A stretch of DNA of 58,941 nt from Bacillus sp. 165 (GTDB lineage: Bacteria > Bacillota > Bacilli > Bacillales > Bacillaceae_G): positions 1 to 58,941 of the forward strand of contig NZ_JAGHKQ010000015.1 of the NCBI RefSeq assembly GCF_017742235.1, given 5' to 3'. This document shows positions 12,559 to 20,909 of this stretch, piece by piece. The notes below the pieces were generated by a model that was not told the origin of the DNA, did no database searches, and saw only the letters and a list, made by a program, of their open reading frames with translations. The stretch's first letter is position 1. The number at the start of each line of letters is the position of its first letter. The translations under genes and the position numbers were made by a program.

Positions 12559-13959
12559 ATGACTATTTATCTCTATAATACGCTAACTCGTCAAAAAGAA
12601 GAGTTTAAACCGATTGAAAAAAATAAGGTAAAGATGTACGTTTGCGGCCCTACTGTATATAACTACATTCATATTGGAAATGCACGTCCAGCTATAGTGT
12701 TTGATACTGTCCGTCGTTACCTTGAATATAAAGGGTATGAAGTACAATATGTATCTAATTTTACCGATGTAGATGATAAATTGATTAAAGCAGCGAACGA
12801 ATTGGGAGAAGATGTTCCTACGATTGCAGATCGTTTTGTTAAGGCGTATTTTGAGGATGTAACGGCACTTGGCTGCAAGCGTGCAACGGTTCATCCGCGT
12901 GTAACAGAAAATATGGATATTATTATTGAGTTTATTCAGCAATTGATTGAAAAAGGATACGCATATGAATCCGCTGGAGACGTCTATTATAAAACAAAGG
13001 AATTTAATGAATATGGGAAATTATCTCATCAATCTATTACGGAACTCCGTTTAGGAGAGCGTATCGAAGTAGGCGAAAAGAAACATGACCCTTTAGATTT
13101 TGCTCTTTGGAAGGCTGCTAAAGAAGGAGAAATTTATTGGGAAAGTCCATGGGGAAAGGGGAGACCGGGCTGGCACATTGAGTGCTCTGCAATGGCTCGA
13201 AAATATTTAGGAGATACTATAGATATACATGCCGGCGGTCAAGACTTGGCGTTCCCTCATCACGAAAATGAAATTGCACAATCTGAGGCGTTGACAGGAA
13301 AAACCTTTGCAAACTATTGGATGCATAATGGATATATTAATATCAATAATGAGAAAATGTCTAAGTCACTAGGTAACTTTGTATTAGTACACGACATTAT
13401 TAAACAGTATGACCCGCAGCTTATTCGTTTCTTTATGTTATCAGTGCATTATCGTCATCCTATTAATTTCAGTGAAGAGTTGTTACAAAGCACCAAAAAT
13501 GGATTGGAGAGAATTAAAACATCCTATCAAAACTTGAAGCATCGTATGGAAGCAAGTACGAATTTGACGGAGAATAATGACATGAAGATAGCAGGAATTC
13601 TAGAGTTCCGTCAAAAATTTGAAGCGGCAATGGATGACGATTTTAATACTGCGAATGCTGTTACTGAATTGTATAATTTGGCTAATCATGCAAACCAATA
13701 TTTATTAGAAAAGCATACATCAAAAGAAGTCATTGAAACATACCTGAATGAATTTGAACAGTTATTCATAGTACTAGGAATGGAATTAAATGAACAAGAG
13801 GAACTGTTGGATGAGGATATAGAAGCTTTGATTCAAAAGCGTATTGAAGCTCGTAAAAATCGTAACTTCGCCTTAGCTGATCAAATTCGAGATCAATTGA
13901 AGAGCCTTCATATCATTTTGGAGGATACGCCGCAAGGAACAAGATGGAAAAGAGGATAA
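12559..13959 (+). CDS. cysS: Cysteinyl-tRNA synthetase
   Basis: Class I synthetase, 466 residues. Cys29 in CGPTVYN is a zinc ligand that selects cysteine, and WHIECSAM supplies another. The HIGH motif is HIGN (38-41) and KMSKSLGN is near 267. It starts 1 nt after the cysE stop, so the two are translationally linked, both under the upstream T-box. Confidence 0.97.
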   Translation: MTIYLYNTLTRQKEEFKPIEKNKVKMYVCGPTVYNYIHIGNARPAIVFDTVRRYLEYKGYEVQYVSNFTDVDDKLIKAANELGEDVPTIADRFVKAYFEDVTALGCKRATVHPRVTENMDIIIEFIQQLIEKGYAYESAGDVYYKTKEFNEYGKLSHQSITELRLGERIEVGEKKHDPLDFALWKAAKEGEIYWESPWGKGRPGWHIECSAMARKYLGDTIDIHAGGQDLAFPHHENEIAQSEALTGKTFANYWMHNGYININNEKMSKSLGNFVLVHDIIKQYDPQLIRFFMLSVHYRHPINFSEELLQSTKNGLERIKTSYQNLKHRMEASTNLTENNDMKIAGILEFRQKFEAAMDDDFNTANAVTELYNLANHANQYLLEKHTSKEVIETYLNEFEQLFIVLGMELNEQEELLDEDIEALIQKRIEARKNRNFALADQIRDQLKSLHIILEDTPQGTRWKRG

Positions 13960-13961
13960 AC

Positions 13962-14381
13962 ATGACGAAACTAGATGTAAGGCAACTGAATAGTTTGGCC
14001 TTGGCTTACATGGGTGATGCGGTGTATGAGCAATATATCCGTCATCACCTTTTATCCAATGGGAATATTCGACCTAATCAGTTGCATCGTTTAGGAACAC
14101 ATTATGTTTCTGCAAAAGCACAAGCAGCAATTATTCATTATCTCTTAGAAAAGAGTTCTTTAACAGAAGAAGAGCATGCAGTAGTGATGAGAGGACGAAA
14201 TGCAAAATCAGGTACTATCCCTAAAAATACAGATGTGCAAACGTACCGATACAGTACAGCATTTGAGTCTCTGCTTGGCTATCATTATTTATTGCAAAAT
14301 CAAGAAAGACTGGAAGAACTTATCTCATCGGCTATATCAATAGTAGAGGAGAAGAAAGGAAGCAATTCAGATGAATCATGA
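13962..14381 (+). CDS. mrnC: Mini-ribonuclease III (MrnC)
   Basis: Double-strand-specific RNase that matures both ends of 23S rRNA in Bacillus. It is an RNase III catalytic domain without the dsRNA-binding domain, 139 residues. [12 protein letters not shown] holds acidic catalytic residues (Asp19, Glu23 counted from this start). ATG 13962 is preferred over the in-frame ATG 13944 because AGAGG (13951-13955) sits 6 nt before it. It overlaps rlmB by 11 nt. Confidence 0.93.
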   Translation: MTKLDVRQLNSLALAYMGDAVYEQYIRHHLLSNGNIRPNQLHRLGTHYVSAKAQAAIIHYLLEKSSLTEEEHAVVMRGRNAKSGTIPKNTDVQTYRYSTAFESLLGYHYLLQNQERLEELISSAISIVEEKKGSNSDES

Positions 14382-15114
14382 ATATATTATCGGACGTAAT
14401 CCTGTAATGGAGGCAATACGCTCCGGACGGGACATTAATAAAATTTGGGTAGCGGAAGGCTCGGCAAAGGGACAGATACAAACATTACTGCAACTTGCTA
14501 AAGAAAAAGGGGTAATCGTTCAATTTTCCCCTAAAAAGAAATTAGATCAGCTTGCAGAGGGGAACCACCAAGGCGTAATTGCTCAGGTTGCAGCATATCA
14601 GTATGCTGAATTAGATGATTTATTTTCCTTAGCTCAAAAACGAAATGAGGAGCCATTCTTTTTATTATTAGATGAAATTGAAGATCCTCATAATCTTGGT
14701 TCTATCATGAGAACAGCAGATGCATCAGGGGCTCATGGTATTATTATTCCTAAGCGACGAGCGGTAGGCTTGACAGCAACGGTAGCCAAAGCTTCCACTG
14801 GAGCTATTGAGTATATCCCTGTAGTTCGTGTCACTAACCTTGCTAGAACTATTGAAGAATTAAAAGAACGAGGCGTTTGGATTGCAGGGACGGATGCAAA
14901 GGGAAAAGATGATTATCGAAATCTGGATGGAACAATGCCAATTGCTTTAGTAATAGGAAGTGAGGGTAAAGGAATCAGTCGTCTTATTACGGAGAAGTGT
15001 GATTTTCTTGTTCGTTTGCCGATGGCTGGGAAAGTCACATCCTTAAACGCTTCAGTTGCTGCAAGCTTGTTAATGTATGAGGTATACCGAAAGAGAAACC
15101 CTTTGGGTGAGTAA
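14371..15114 (+). CDS. rlmB: 23S rRNA 2'-O-ribose methyltransferase, RlmB/TrmH family
   Basis: SpoU-family methyltransferase, 247 residues, with an N-terminal substrate-binding domain and a C-terminal knotted SAM-binding domain. The three family motifs are [26 protein letters not shown] and [13 protein letters not shown]. By family it modifies a ribose in 23S rRNA (G2251 in E. coli). It overlaps mrnC by 11 nt, linking rRNA maturation and modification. Confidence 0.93.
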   Translation: MNHEYIIGRNPVMEAIRSGRDINKIWVAEGSAKGQIQTLLQLAKEKGVIVQFSPKKKLDQLAEGNHQGVIAQVAAYQYAELDDLFSLAQKRNEEPFFLLLDEIEDPHNLGSIMRTADASGAHGIIIPKRRAVGLTATVAKASTGAIEYIPVVRVTNLARTIEELKERGVWIAGTDAKGKDDYRNLDGTMPIALVIGSEGKGISRLITEKCDFLVRLPMAGKVTSLNASVAASLLMYEVYRKRNPLGE

Positions 15115-15116
15115 TA

Positions 15117-15629
15117 ATGAAAGATATTTTAATTGTGGACGGCTACAATATTATCGGTGCGTGGGTCGAATTGAAAAAACTCAAGGAATCAGACTTGCAA
15201 ACAGCACGGGATTTGCTTATAGATAAAATGGCTGATTATCAAGGATATACGGGGACAAGAGTTATCGTTGTATTTGATGCACACTTTGTATACGGGATAG
15301 AGAAAAAAACAAAACAATCTAAAGTAGAAGTTATTTTTACAAGGAAAAATCAAACTGCAGATGAGAAAATTGAACAACTTGCGATTGAGTTAAAAAAAAT
15401 TGATACTCAAATTTATGTAGCTACATCAGATTATACAGAGCAATGGGCAATCTTCGGACAAGGTGCTTTGCGAAAGTCAGCGCGGGAACTTGAAATTGAA
15501 GTACAGGGAATGGAAAACAATGTACGAAATAAAATTAAGAAGGAATTAGAGCACAAGCTAGGATTTCGATCATTATTTAGTAAGGAAATTACAGAAAAAT
15601 TAGAAAAATTAAGGCGAGGGGAGCGTTGA
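15117..15629 (+). CDS. rae1: Ribosome-dependent mRNA endonuclease Rae1 (YacP)
   Basis: NYN/PIN-like nuclease of 170 residues. In B. subtilis this protein enters the ribosomal A site and cleaves mRNA during translation. The N-terminus ILIVDGYNIIGAW gives the first metal-binding aspartate, VVFDAH the second, and TSDYTEQ a third acidic site. The start is 2 nt after rlmB. The 3' end overlaps the promoter of sigH. Confidence 0.92.
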   Translation: MKDILIVDGYNIIGAWVELKKLKESDLQTARDLLIDKMADYQGYTGTRVIVVFDAHFVYGIEKKTKQSKVEVIFTRKNQTADEKIEQLAIELKKIDTQIYVATSDYTEQWAIFGQGALRKSARELEIEVQGMENNVRNKIKKELEHKLGFRSLFSKEITEKLEKLRRGER

Positions 15630-15633
15630 CTTA

Positions 15634-15663
15634 TTGACGCTCCTAAAACCCTTGCTGTATAAT
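15634..15663 (+). promoter_or_regulatory. Promoter of sigH
   Basis: TTGACG (15634-15639) and a perfect TATAAT (15658-15663) are 18 bp apart, just after the rae1 stop. A 6-bp inverted repeat, GAGCGT/ACGCTC (15621-15642), overlaps the -35. In B. subtilis sigH is transcribed by sigma-A and repressed by AbrB; an AbrB site cannot be told by eye. Confidence 0.75.
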
Positions 15664-15697
15664 GTTGACTATCTAAACAGTGTTCGGGGTGATAAGT

Positions 15698-16354
15698 GTG
15701 GAATCAGACTTCTTAAGTACAAGCAACATGAAATTTCGAAGTTTAGAGGATGAGGAAGTAGTAGAATTGGTTCGCAGGGGAAATATAGAAGCGCTGGAGT
15801 ACCTAATTAATAAGTACAGGAATTTCGTGCGTGCAAAATCAAGGTCTTATTTTCTCGTGGGAGCAGACCGAGAAGATATCGTTCAAGAAGGTATGATAGG
15901 ATTATTTAAGGCCATACGCGACTATAAAGAAGACAAGCTTTCTTCATTTAAAGCTTTTGCCGAACTTTGTATTACTCGTCAAATTATTACGGCAATTAAA
16001 ACTGCAACCAGACAAAAGCATATCCCTTTAAATTCGTATGTTTCATTGGACAAGCCTATTTATGATGAGGAATCTGATCGAACACTACTAGATGTTATTT
16101 CTGAAGCAAAAGTCATGGATCCTGAAGAAATGATCATTAACCAAGAGGAATATGTAGACATAGAACTTAAAATATCAGAATTATTAAGCGATTTAGAAAG
16201 GAAAGTACTTTCTTTATATTTAGACGGACGTTCCTATCAAGAGATTTCAGAACTGTTAAATAGACATGTGAAATCTATAGATAATGCTTTGCAGCGTGTT
16301 AAACGGAAGTTGGAGCGTTATGTAGAAATGAGAGAAAGCACAACCTTTCATTGA
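15698..16354 (+). CDS. sigH: RNA polymerase sigma-H factor (Spo0H)
   Basis: Sigma-70-family factor for the transition to stationary phase, competence and early sporulation. The 218 residues contain region 2 (YRNFVRAKSRSYFLVGADREDIVQEGMIG area) and region 4 with a helix-turn-helix (SYQEISELLNRHVKSIDNAL), both very close to B. subtilis SigH. GTG at 15698 is chosen: GGGGTGAT lies at the right distance and the length matches the family. GTG codons at 15680 and 15689 are earlier alternatives. Confidence 0.95.
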   Translation: MESDFLSTSNMKFRSLEDEEVVELVRRGNIEALEYLINKYRNFVRAKSRSYFLVGADREDIVQEGMIGLFKAIRDYKEDKLSSFKAFAELCITRQIITAIKTATRQKHIPLNSYVSLDKPIYDEESDRTLLDVISEAKVMDPEEMIINQEEYVDIELKISELLSDLERKVLSLYLDGRSYQEISELLNRHVKSIDNALQRVKRKLERYVEMRESTTFH

Positions 16355-16380
16355 CATTAGCTTTTAATCTATGGTACGCT
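16351..16380 (+). promoter_or_regulatory. Promoter upstream of rpmG-secE
   Basis: A consensus TTGACA (16351-16356) overlaps the sigH stop codon. TACGCT (16375-16380), 18 bp further, is preceded by TGG, an extended -10 element. It would drive rpmG and secE. Confidence 0.55.
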
Positions 16381-16493
16381 TTTGGAGATGTGAAAGGCAT
16401 ATTTATGCATTTGTCACGGTGCAAAAGCGGTAGATTTATGTCTCATACATGGTTCACAAGAATCATAGTTATGTATTCAAGGCTGGTGTGGAA

Positions 16494-16640
16494 ATGAGAA
16501 AAAAGGTTATTCTTGCTTGTGTTGATTGTAATGGCAGAAACTACTCGACGATGAAGAATCAAAATTCTTCAGAACGTTTAGAGATGAAGAAATTTTGCAA
16601 AGCATGCAACACACATACTATCCATAAAGAAACTAAATAA
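16494..16640 (+). CDS. rpmG: 50S ribosomal protein L33, zinc-binding type
   Basis: 48-residue L33 with two CxxC pairs (C9/C12 and C35/C38) that bind zinc; MRKKVILAC is the family N-terminus. ATG 16494 gives the normal length. A GTG at 16488 and an upstream frame exist but would add non-conserved residues. It lies between sigH and secE as in B. subtilis. Confidence 0.93.
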   Translation: MRKKVILACVDCNGRNYSTMKNQNSSERLEMKKFCKACNTHTIHKETK

Positions 16641-16689
16641 AATTTCATTAATAGATCTTGTAACTGTAATAAATATTGGGGGTTTCCGC

Positions 16690-16872
16690 ATGCGACGTTT
16701 GACAAATTTTTTAGGTGATGTAGCTCGTGAAATGAGAAAAGTCAGTTGGCCAAAGAGAGGCGAATTGTTTCGTTCTACATTGACTGTACTTACAACTGTA
16801 GTTTTTTTCGGTGTTTTTTTTGCAGTTATTGATTTAGGTATTTCTAGATTGATTCGTCTAATTATTGAATAA
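16690..16872 (+). CDS. secE: Preprotein translocase subunit SecE
   Basis: Essential partner of SecY in the membrane channel, short Gram-positive form of 60 residues. The amphipathic segment EMRKVSWPKRGE contacts SecY, followed by one membrane helix (about 28-50, TVLTTVVFFGVFFAVIDLGI). Start ATG after GGGGGTT. An intrinsic terminator separates it from nusG. Confidence 0.95.
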   Translation: MRRLTNFLGDVAREMRKVSWPKRGELFRSTLTVLTTVVFFGVFFAVIDLGISRLIRLIIE

Positions 16873-16911
16873 CGAGCACTTATACATGGTATAATGATGA
16901 ATACAATAACC

Positions 16912-16936
16912 AAAAAACCCGGTTCACGGGTTTTTT
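16912..16936 (+). terminator. Intrinsic terminator between secE and nusG
   Basis: AAAAAACCCG pairs with CGGGTTTTTT around GTTCA. TATAAT at 16890-16895 with TTGAAT 19 bp upstream is a possible promoter before it, which would make this an attenuator of nusG. Confidence 0.85.
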
Positions 16937-16961
16937 AATTTGAGCAAAAATTGGATTTTCA

Positions 16962-16982
16962 GGGAGGGAAGGACAGTAGTCC
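16962..16982 (+). promoter_or_regulatory. nusG ribosome binding site with a spacer hairpin
   Basis: The Shine-Dalgarno sequence GGGAGGGAA (16962-16970) is 19 nt from the ATG, too far by normal rules. A small hairpin, GGAC-AGTA-GTCC (16971-16982), fills the gap; folding it leaves 7 nt, the ideal distance. Confidence 0.55.
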
Positions 16983-16989
16983 TATTTTT

Positions 16990-17523
16990 ATGGAGAAAAA
17001 CTGGTATGTTGTACATACGTATTCTGGATATGAGAATAAAGTAAAAGCGAATTTAGAAAAACGTGTAGAATCTATGGGAATGCAAGACAAGATTTTCCGT
17101 GTAGTAGTACCGGAAGAAACAGAAGTGGAAATGAAAAACGGTAAAGAAAAAGTAACTAAGCGTAAAGTGTTTCCGGGTTATGTTCTTGTAGAGATTATTA
17201 TGACTGATGATTCTTGGTATGTGGTACGCAATACCCCTGGTGTCACAGGATTTGTTGGTTCTGCGGGTTCCGGTTCTAAGCCAACACCTTTACTGAGTGA
17301 AGAAGTTGCAGTTATTTTAAAACGTATGGGAGTAGAGAGTGAGAAGGTAGACTTTGATTTTGAGATGCATGAAACTGTACGAGTAAAAGAAGGTCCATTC
17401 GCAAATTACACAGGTGCAATTGAAGAAATTGATACAGAAAAGCAAAAGGTTAAAGTACTTGTTGATATGTTTGGACGTGAAACGCCGGTAGAGCTAGATT
17501 TTTCCCAAATCGAAAAATTATAA
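16990..17523 (+). CDS. nusG: Transcription termination/antitermination factor NusG
   Basis: RNA polymerase elongation factor that stimulates pausing in Bacillus and couples polymerase to ribosomes. The 177 residues have an NGN domain (MEKNWYVVHTYSGYENKV start, FPGYVLV core) and a C-terminal KOW domain (about 122-177, VRVKEGPFANYTGAIEE). ATG 16990 is the conserved start. The in-frame TTG at 16951 would add 13 residues covering the ribosome binding site and is rejected. Confidence 0.95.
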   Translation: MEKNWYVVHTYSGYENKVKANLEKRVESMGMQDKIFRVVVPEETEVEMKNGKEKVTKRKVFPGYVLVEIIMTDDSWYVVRNTPGVTGFVGSAGSGSKPTPLLSEEVAVILKRMGVESEKVDFDFEMHETVRVKEGPFANYTGAIEEIDTEKQKVKVLVDMFGRETPVELDFSQIEKL

Positions 17524-17532
17524 ATGAAAAAC

Positions 17533-17561
17533 TTGAAATTGCCGTTGAAAAGTGTTAATAT
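17533..17561 (+). promoter_or_regulatory. Promoter of rplK
   Basis: TTGAAA (17533-17538) and TAATAT (17556-17561), 17 bp apart, in the 166-bp nusG-rplK gap, ahead of a structured leader. Confidence 0.6.
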
Positions 17562-17637
17562 CTTTTAAGTCAGTATGTCTTCGTATTGCGGAGGCTTTTA
17601 TTGAAATATTTGTCTCACTATATGTGAGATGATTTGA

Positions 17638-17663
17638 GTGGGAGGGCAAAGCCCATTTACCAC
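17638..17663 (+). promoter_or_regulatory. Leader hairpin before rplK, candidate L1-binding site
   Basis: GTGG (17638-17641) pairs with CCAC (17660-17663). Inside lie GA, the stem GGGC-AAA-GCCC, and ATTTA on the 3' side. The same plan (GTGG-GA-GG..CC-purine-rich loop-CCAC) occurs before rplA at 18295-18320. Ribosomal protein L1 autoregulates the L11-L1 genes in E. coli, so an L1 target is plausible here but inferred. Confidence 0.45.
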
Positions 17664-17689
17664 ATCACGGACTTAAGGAGGTGTGTCTC

Positions 17690-18115
17690 GTGGCTAAAAA
17701 GGTAATTAAAGTTGTAAAATTACAAATTCCTGCAGGTAAAGCAAACCCAGCTCCACCGGTTGGTCCGGCACTAGGACAAGCAGGTGTTAACATTATGGGA
17801 TTCTGTAAAGAGTTTAACGCTCGTACAGCTGACCAAGCTGGTTTAATCATTCCTGTTGAAATTACGGTATTTGAAGACCGTTCATTTACTTTTATTACAA
17901 AAACTCCGCCTGCTGCTGTTCTTCTTAAAGTAGTAGCTGGAATCCAGTCTGGTTCTGGTGAACCAAACCGTAATAAAGTAGCGACTGTTAAGCGTGATAA
18001 AGTTCGCGAAATTGCTGAACAAAAAATGCCTGACTTAAACGCTGCAAGCGTGGAAGCTGCAATGCGCATGGTTGAAGGTACTGCACGTAGCATGGGAATC
18101 GTTATCGAAGACTAA
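17690..18115 (+). CDS. rplK: 50S ribosomal protein L11
   Basis: 141 residues, full length. L11 forms the GTPase-associated centre with L10-L12 and is the target of thiopeptides; it is also needed for RelA activation. The N-terminal [19 protein letters not shown] loop is proline-rich and typical. Start GTG at 17690 is 6 nt after AAGGAGGTG; an upstream GTG (17681) falls inside that site. Confidence 0.97.
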   Translation: MAKKVIKVVKLQIPAGKANPAPPVGPALGQAGVNIMGFCKEFNARTADQAGLIIPVEITVFEDRSFTFITKTPPAAVLLKVVAGIQSGSGEPNRNKVATVKRDKVREIAEQKMPDLNAASVEAAMRMVEGTARSMGIVIED

Positions 18116-18140
18116 TTCTGTTGCAGTTTTGGTGGATAGG

Positions 18141-18177
18141 AAGGTTGCGGGTATAGAACTATAACTCTCGCAACCTT
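18141..18177 (+). promoter_or_regulatory. Hairpin in the rplK-rplA spacer
   Basis: A perfect 9-bp stem, AAGGTTGCG (18141-18149) with CGCAACCTT (18169-18177), encloses a loop that itself holds TATAG/CTATA. It is followed by TATTAT rather than a clean U-tract, so it may be a weak terminator or an RNA processing/stability element. Confidence 0.5.
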
Positions 18178-18294
18178 TATTATCGTCACTCACACTAGTA
18201 TTTTCACGATGATCGTTTTATCGATAGAGGGCGCGTGCCCGTCCGAGACCGGTAACAAAACACGGCTGAAATCCACATATTGGAAGGCTCAATC

Positions 18295-18320
18295 GTGGGA
18301 GGTTATTCCGCTAAAACCAC
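18295..18320 (+). promoter_or_regulatory. Leader hairpin before rplA, candidate L1-binding site
   Basis: GTGG (18295-18298), GA, GG-TTATT-CC, GCTAAAA, CCAC (18317-18320): the same layout as at 17638-17663 before rplK. The element ends just before the rplA ribosome binding site, where a bound protein could block translation. Confidence 0.45.
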
Positions 18321-18338
18321 ATAAGGAGGAAAAATACA

Positions 18339-19031
18339 ATGGCTAAAAGAGGTAAAAAGTATCTAGAAGCTGCTAAGCTAGTAGATCGTATGTCTACTTA
18401 CGCGATTGCAGAGGCAATCGAGTTAGTAAAGAAAACTAACACTGCTAAATTCGATGCGACTGTTGAGGTTGCTTTCCGTTTAGGCGTAGACCCTAAGAAA
18501 GCTGACCAACAAATTCGTGGTGCAGTAGTTCTTCCACACGGTACTGGTAAAGTACAACGTGTATTAGTATTCGCTAAAGGCGAAAAAGCAAAAGAAGCAG
18601 AAGCTGCTGGCGCTGATTTTGTAGGAGATAGCGACTATATCAACAAAATCCAACAAGGTTGGTTTGATTTCGATGTAGTAGTAGCAACTCCAGATATGAT
18701 GGGTGAAGTTGGTAAACTTGGTCGTGTATTAGGACCAAAAGGCTTAATGCCAAACCCTAAAACTGGTACAGTTACATTTGATGTAACAAAAGCAGTTAAC
18801 GAAATTAAAGCAGGTAAAGTAGAGTACCGTGTAGATAAAGCTGGTAACATTCATGTTCCTATCGGTAAAGTATCTTTCGAAGATAACAAGCTTGCTGAAA
18901 ACTTGCAAACAATTTATGATGCAATGTTAAAAGCTAAGCCATCTGCTGCAAAAGGTACGTACATGAAGAACGTAACTGTAGCTTCTACAATGGGACCTGG
19001 TGTACGCGTAGACGTTTCTACTTTTGCATAA
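18339..19031 (+). CDS. rplA: 50S ribosomal protein L1
   Basis: 230 residues, normal length. L1 forms the mobile stalk at the E site and in E. coli also represses its own operon by binding the leader mRNA. Family stretches [29 protein letters not shown] and the C-terminal GPGVRVDV are intact. Strong AAGGAGG ribosome binding site. A 223-bp leader separates it from rplK. Confidence 0.97.
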   Translation: MAKRGKKYLEAAKLVDRMSTYAIAEAIELVKKTNTAKFDATVEVAFRLGVDPKKADQQIRGAVVLPHGTGKVQRVLVFAKGEKAKEAEAAGADFVGDSDYINKIQQGWFDFDVVVATPDMMGEVGKLGRVLGPKGLMPNPKTGTVTFDVTKAVNEIKAGKVEYRVDKAGNIHVPIGKVSFEDNKLAENLQTIYDAMLKAKPSAAKGTYMKNVTVASTMGPGVRVDVSTFA

Positions 19032-19041
19032 AAATTGGAAG

Positions 19042-19070
19042 TTGACTTAATTAAAAAGTTTTTATATAAT
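19042..19070 (+). promoter_or_regulatory. Promoter of rplJ-rplL
   Basis: TTGACT (19042-19047) and perfect TATAAT (19065-19070) with ideal 17-bp spacing, right before the L10 leader. Confidence 0.85.
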
Positions 19071-19093
19071 CAAACATGTTGTTAATTCAATAG

Positions 19094-19215
19094 ATGTACC
19101 GTAGACAGTAGGTGCTTTTAAGGCTTAATTTCCTACCGAGGTGTTAATTATAAGGAACGGATTTATTCTGTGATTATAATACCTCCATGTCTTCTGTAAG
19201 AGTGGAGGTTTTTTT
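19094..19215 (+). promoter_or_regulatory. L10 leader (autoregulatory RNA)
   Basis: Conserved L10-leader blocks are visible: TACCGTAGACAGTAGGTGC near 19096 and TTTCCTACCGAGGTGT near 19129. The 3' end is a terminator (19181-19215). In the known mechanism the L10(L12)4 complex binds this RNA and promotes termination when free L10 is in excess. Confidence 0.9.
19181..19215 (+). terminator. Regulated terminator of the L10 leader
   Basis: ACCTCCA (19181-19187) pairs with TGGAGGT (19203-19209), followed by seven T. It precedes rplJ by 50 bp and would act as an attenuator. Confidence 0.85.
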
Positions 19216-19265
19216 ACGCCGCACTTTCGGTATCGGTACAAGACAGACCTACAGGAGGTGTAATG

Positions 19266-19766
19266 ATGAACAAAGCAGTTGAGGCTAAACAAGAAGTAGT
19301 ATCTGAAATTGCTGGTAAACTACGTGAAAGTAAGTCAACTATCGTTGTTGATTACCGTGGCTTAACAGTTTCTGAAGTGACTGAACTTCGTAAAAGCTTA
19401 CGTGAAGCGGGTGTTGAGTTCAAAGTATACAAAAACACTTTAACTCGCCGTGCAGCTGAGCAAGCAGAAGTAGCAGATCTTAATGCGTACCTAACAGGGC
19501 CGAATGCGATTGCATTCAGTAATGAAGATGTAGTTGCTCCTGCGAAAGTATTAAACGACTTTGCGAAAAAGCACGAAGCTTTAGAAATCAAAGCAGGTGT
19601 TATTGAAGGTAAATTGGCTTCTAGTGAAGAGGTTAAAGCGATTGCTGAACTTCCATCTCGCGAAGGTTTACTTTCTATGTTGCTTAGCGTTCTTCAAGCT
19701 CCAATCCGCAACCTTGCTCTTGCTACAAAAGCGGTTGCTGAACAAAAAGAAGAACAAGGTGCTTAA
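19266..19766 (+). CDS. rplJ: 50S ribosomal protein L10
   Basis: 166 residues. L10 anchors L12 dimers on the ribosome stalk; its C-terminal helix (residues about 135-160) carries the L12-binding sites. [12 protein letters not shown] and [12 protein letters not shown] are family stretches. Two ATGs occur in tandem; 19266 has the right 5-nt spacing from GGAGGTG (19254-19260) and gives the usual length. Confidence 0.97.
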   Translation: MNKAVEAKQEVVSEIAGKLRESKSTIVVDYRGLTVSEVTELRKSLREAGVEFKVYKNTLTRRAAEQAEVADLNAYLTGPNAIAFSNEDVVAPAKVLNDFAKKHEALEIKAGVIEGKLASSEEVKAIAELPSREGLLSMLLSVLQAPIRNLALATKAVAEQKEEQGA

Positions 19767-19824
19767 TTTAGAACCTTTCATCTTATGTTATTAATAAAAA
19801 GCGAAAAATAAGGAGGATATTCAA

Positions 19825-20187
19825 ATGACTAAAGAACAAATCATTGAAGCGGTTAAAAGCATGACTGTATTAGAACTTAACGACTTAGTAAAAGCTATTG
19901 AAGAGGAATTCGGCGTAACTGCTGCGGCTCCTGTAGCTGTTATGGCTGGTGGCGGTGCTGCTGCTGTTGAAGAGCAAACTGAATTTGATGTAGTACTTGC
20001 TAGCGCAGGCGCTCAAAAAATCAAAGTTATCAAAGTTGTTCGTGAATTAACTGGTCTTGGCTTAAAAGAAGCTAAAGAACTTGTTGACAACACTCCAAAA
20101 GCAGTTAAAGAAGGTGCTTCTAAAGAAGAAGCTGAAGAAATCAAAGCTAAACTTGAAGAAGTTGGAGCAGTTGTTGAAGTTAAGTAA
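19825..20187 (+). CDS. rplL: 50S ribosomal protein L7/L12
   Basis: 120 residues. Stalk protein present in several copies that recruits translation GTPases. It shows the N-terminal dimer domain, the Ala/Gly-rich hinge (about 35-50, [15 protein letters not shown]), and the C-terminal domain with [28 protein letters not shown] ribosome binding site. Followed by a strong terminator. Confidence 0.98.
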   Translation: MTKEQIIEAVKSMTVLELNDLVKAIEEEFGVTAAAPVAVMAGGGAAAVEEQTEFDVVLASAGAQKIKVIKVVRELTGLGLKEAKELVDNTPKAVKEGASKEEAEEIKAKLEEVGAVVEVK

Positions 20188-20204
20188 TTTAACTTGTGCT
20201 GCAT

Positions 20205-20237
20205 AAAAAAGCTCGCTCTAGCGCGAGCTTTTTTTTT
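20205..20237 (+). terminator. Intrinsic terminator after rplL
   Basis: AAAAAAGCTCGC pairs with GCGAGCTTTTTT around TCTAGC, with nine T in the tail. Ends the rplJL unit. Confidence 0.93.
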
Positions 20238-20284
20238 ACCTTTATAACGGTGTTACTAAATGTTCCGTAGGAAAGAGGGGTTTT

Positions 20285-20884
20285 ATGGCAGATCATTACT
20301 TTTCCGACAATCCAATAAGTAGAAGTGAACGAAAAAGATGGAATTATGATTTGAAAGGATATACCTTTACTTTCCTTTCAGATTATGGTGTGTTTTCAAA
20401 AAACGAGGTGGATTTTGGATCTCGATTATTGATTGAGACATTTGTTGAACCAGAAGTTAAGGGAGATTTTTTGGATGTGGGTTGTGGATATGGTCCGATC
20501 GGTCTTTCGCTTGCAAAAGCATATTCTCTAAGAAACATTGATATGGTAGATGTAAACGAAAGAGCGATGGAACTAACGCGGGAGAATGCGGCTTTGAATC
20601 ACATAAATAATATTTCGGTTTTTCGAAGTAATGTGTATGAAAATGTTGAAAGGAAGTATGCTGCGATCTTATCGAATCCCCCTATCCGTGCGGGAAAGCA
20701 AGTTGTTCACCAGATTTTAGAGGAAGCTAATGAATATCTTGTTCCTGGAGGAGAGCTTTGGATTGTTATTCAAAAAAAACAAGGAGCTCCGTCCGCTCTT
20801 GCGAAAATGGAAGAGGTATATGGAACCGTTGAAGTGGTAGAAAAGAAAAAAGGATATTATATCATAAAATCAAAAAAACGTTGA
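20285..20884 (+). CDS. Class I SAM-dependent methyltransferase, RsmC-like (YbxB)
   Basis: 199 residues with a full SAM-binding fold: motif I LDVGCGYGPIGLSLAK (about 61-76) and the N6/N2-methylation motif SNPPIRAGK (about 136-144), as in RsmC-type guanine-N2 rRNA methyltransferases. It equals B. subtilis YbxB in position between rplL and rpoB. A 16S rRNA substrate is likely by family but not proven. GAGGGG ribosome binding site. The stop overlaps the rpoB promoter -35. Confidence 0.88.
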   Translation: MADHYFSDNPISRSERKRWNYDLKGYTFTFLSDYGVFSKNEVDFGSRLLIETFVEPEVKGDFLDVGCGYGPIGLSLAKAYSLRNIDMVDVNERAMELTRENAALNHINNISVFRSNVYENVERKYAAILSNPPIRAGKQVVHQILEEANEYLVPGGELWIVIQKKQGAPSALAKMEEVYGTVEVVEKKKGYYIIKSKKR

Positions 20885-20909
20885 CGGTTATTTTTGGTTA
20901 TGTTAACAT
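20881..20909 (+). promoter_or_regulatory. Promoter of rpoB-rpoC
   Basis: TTGACG (20881-20886) overlaps the preceding stop codon. The extended -10 TGTTAACAT ends with TAACAT (20904-20909), 17 bp from the -35. Two further TATAAT boxes at 20946 and 20953 lack clear -35 partners. Confidence 0.7.

Noticed and set aside
16449..16493. N-terminal extension of rpmG
   Set aside because: Non-conserved residues; the 48-residue form from 16494 matches the family.
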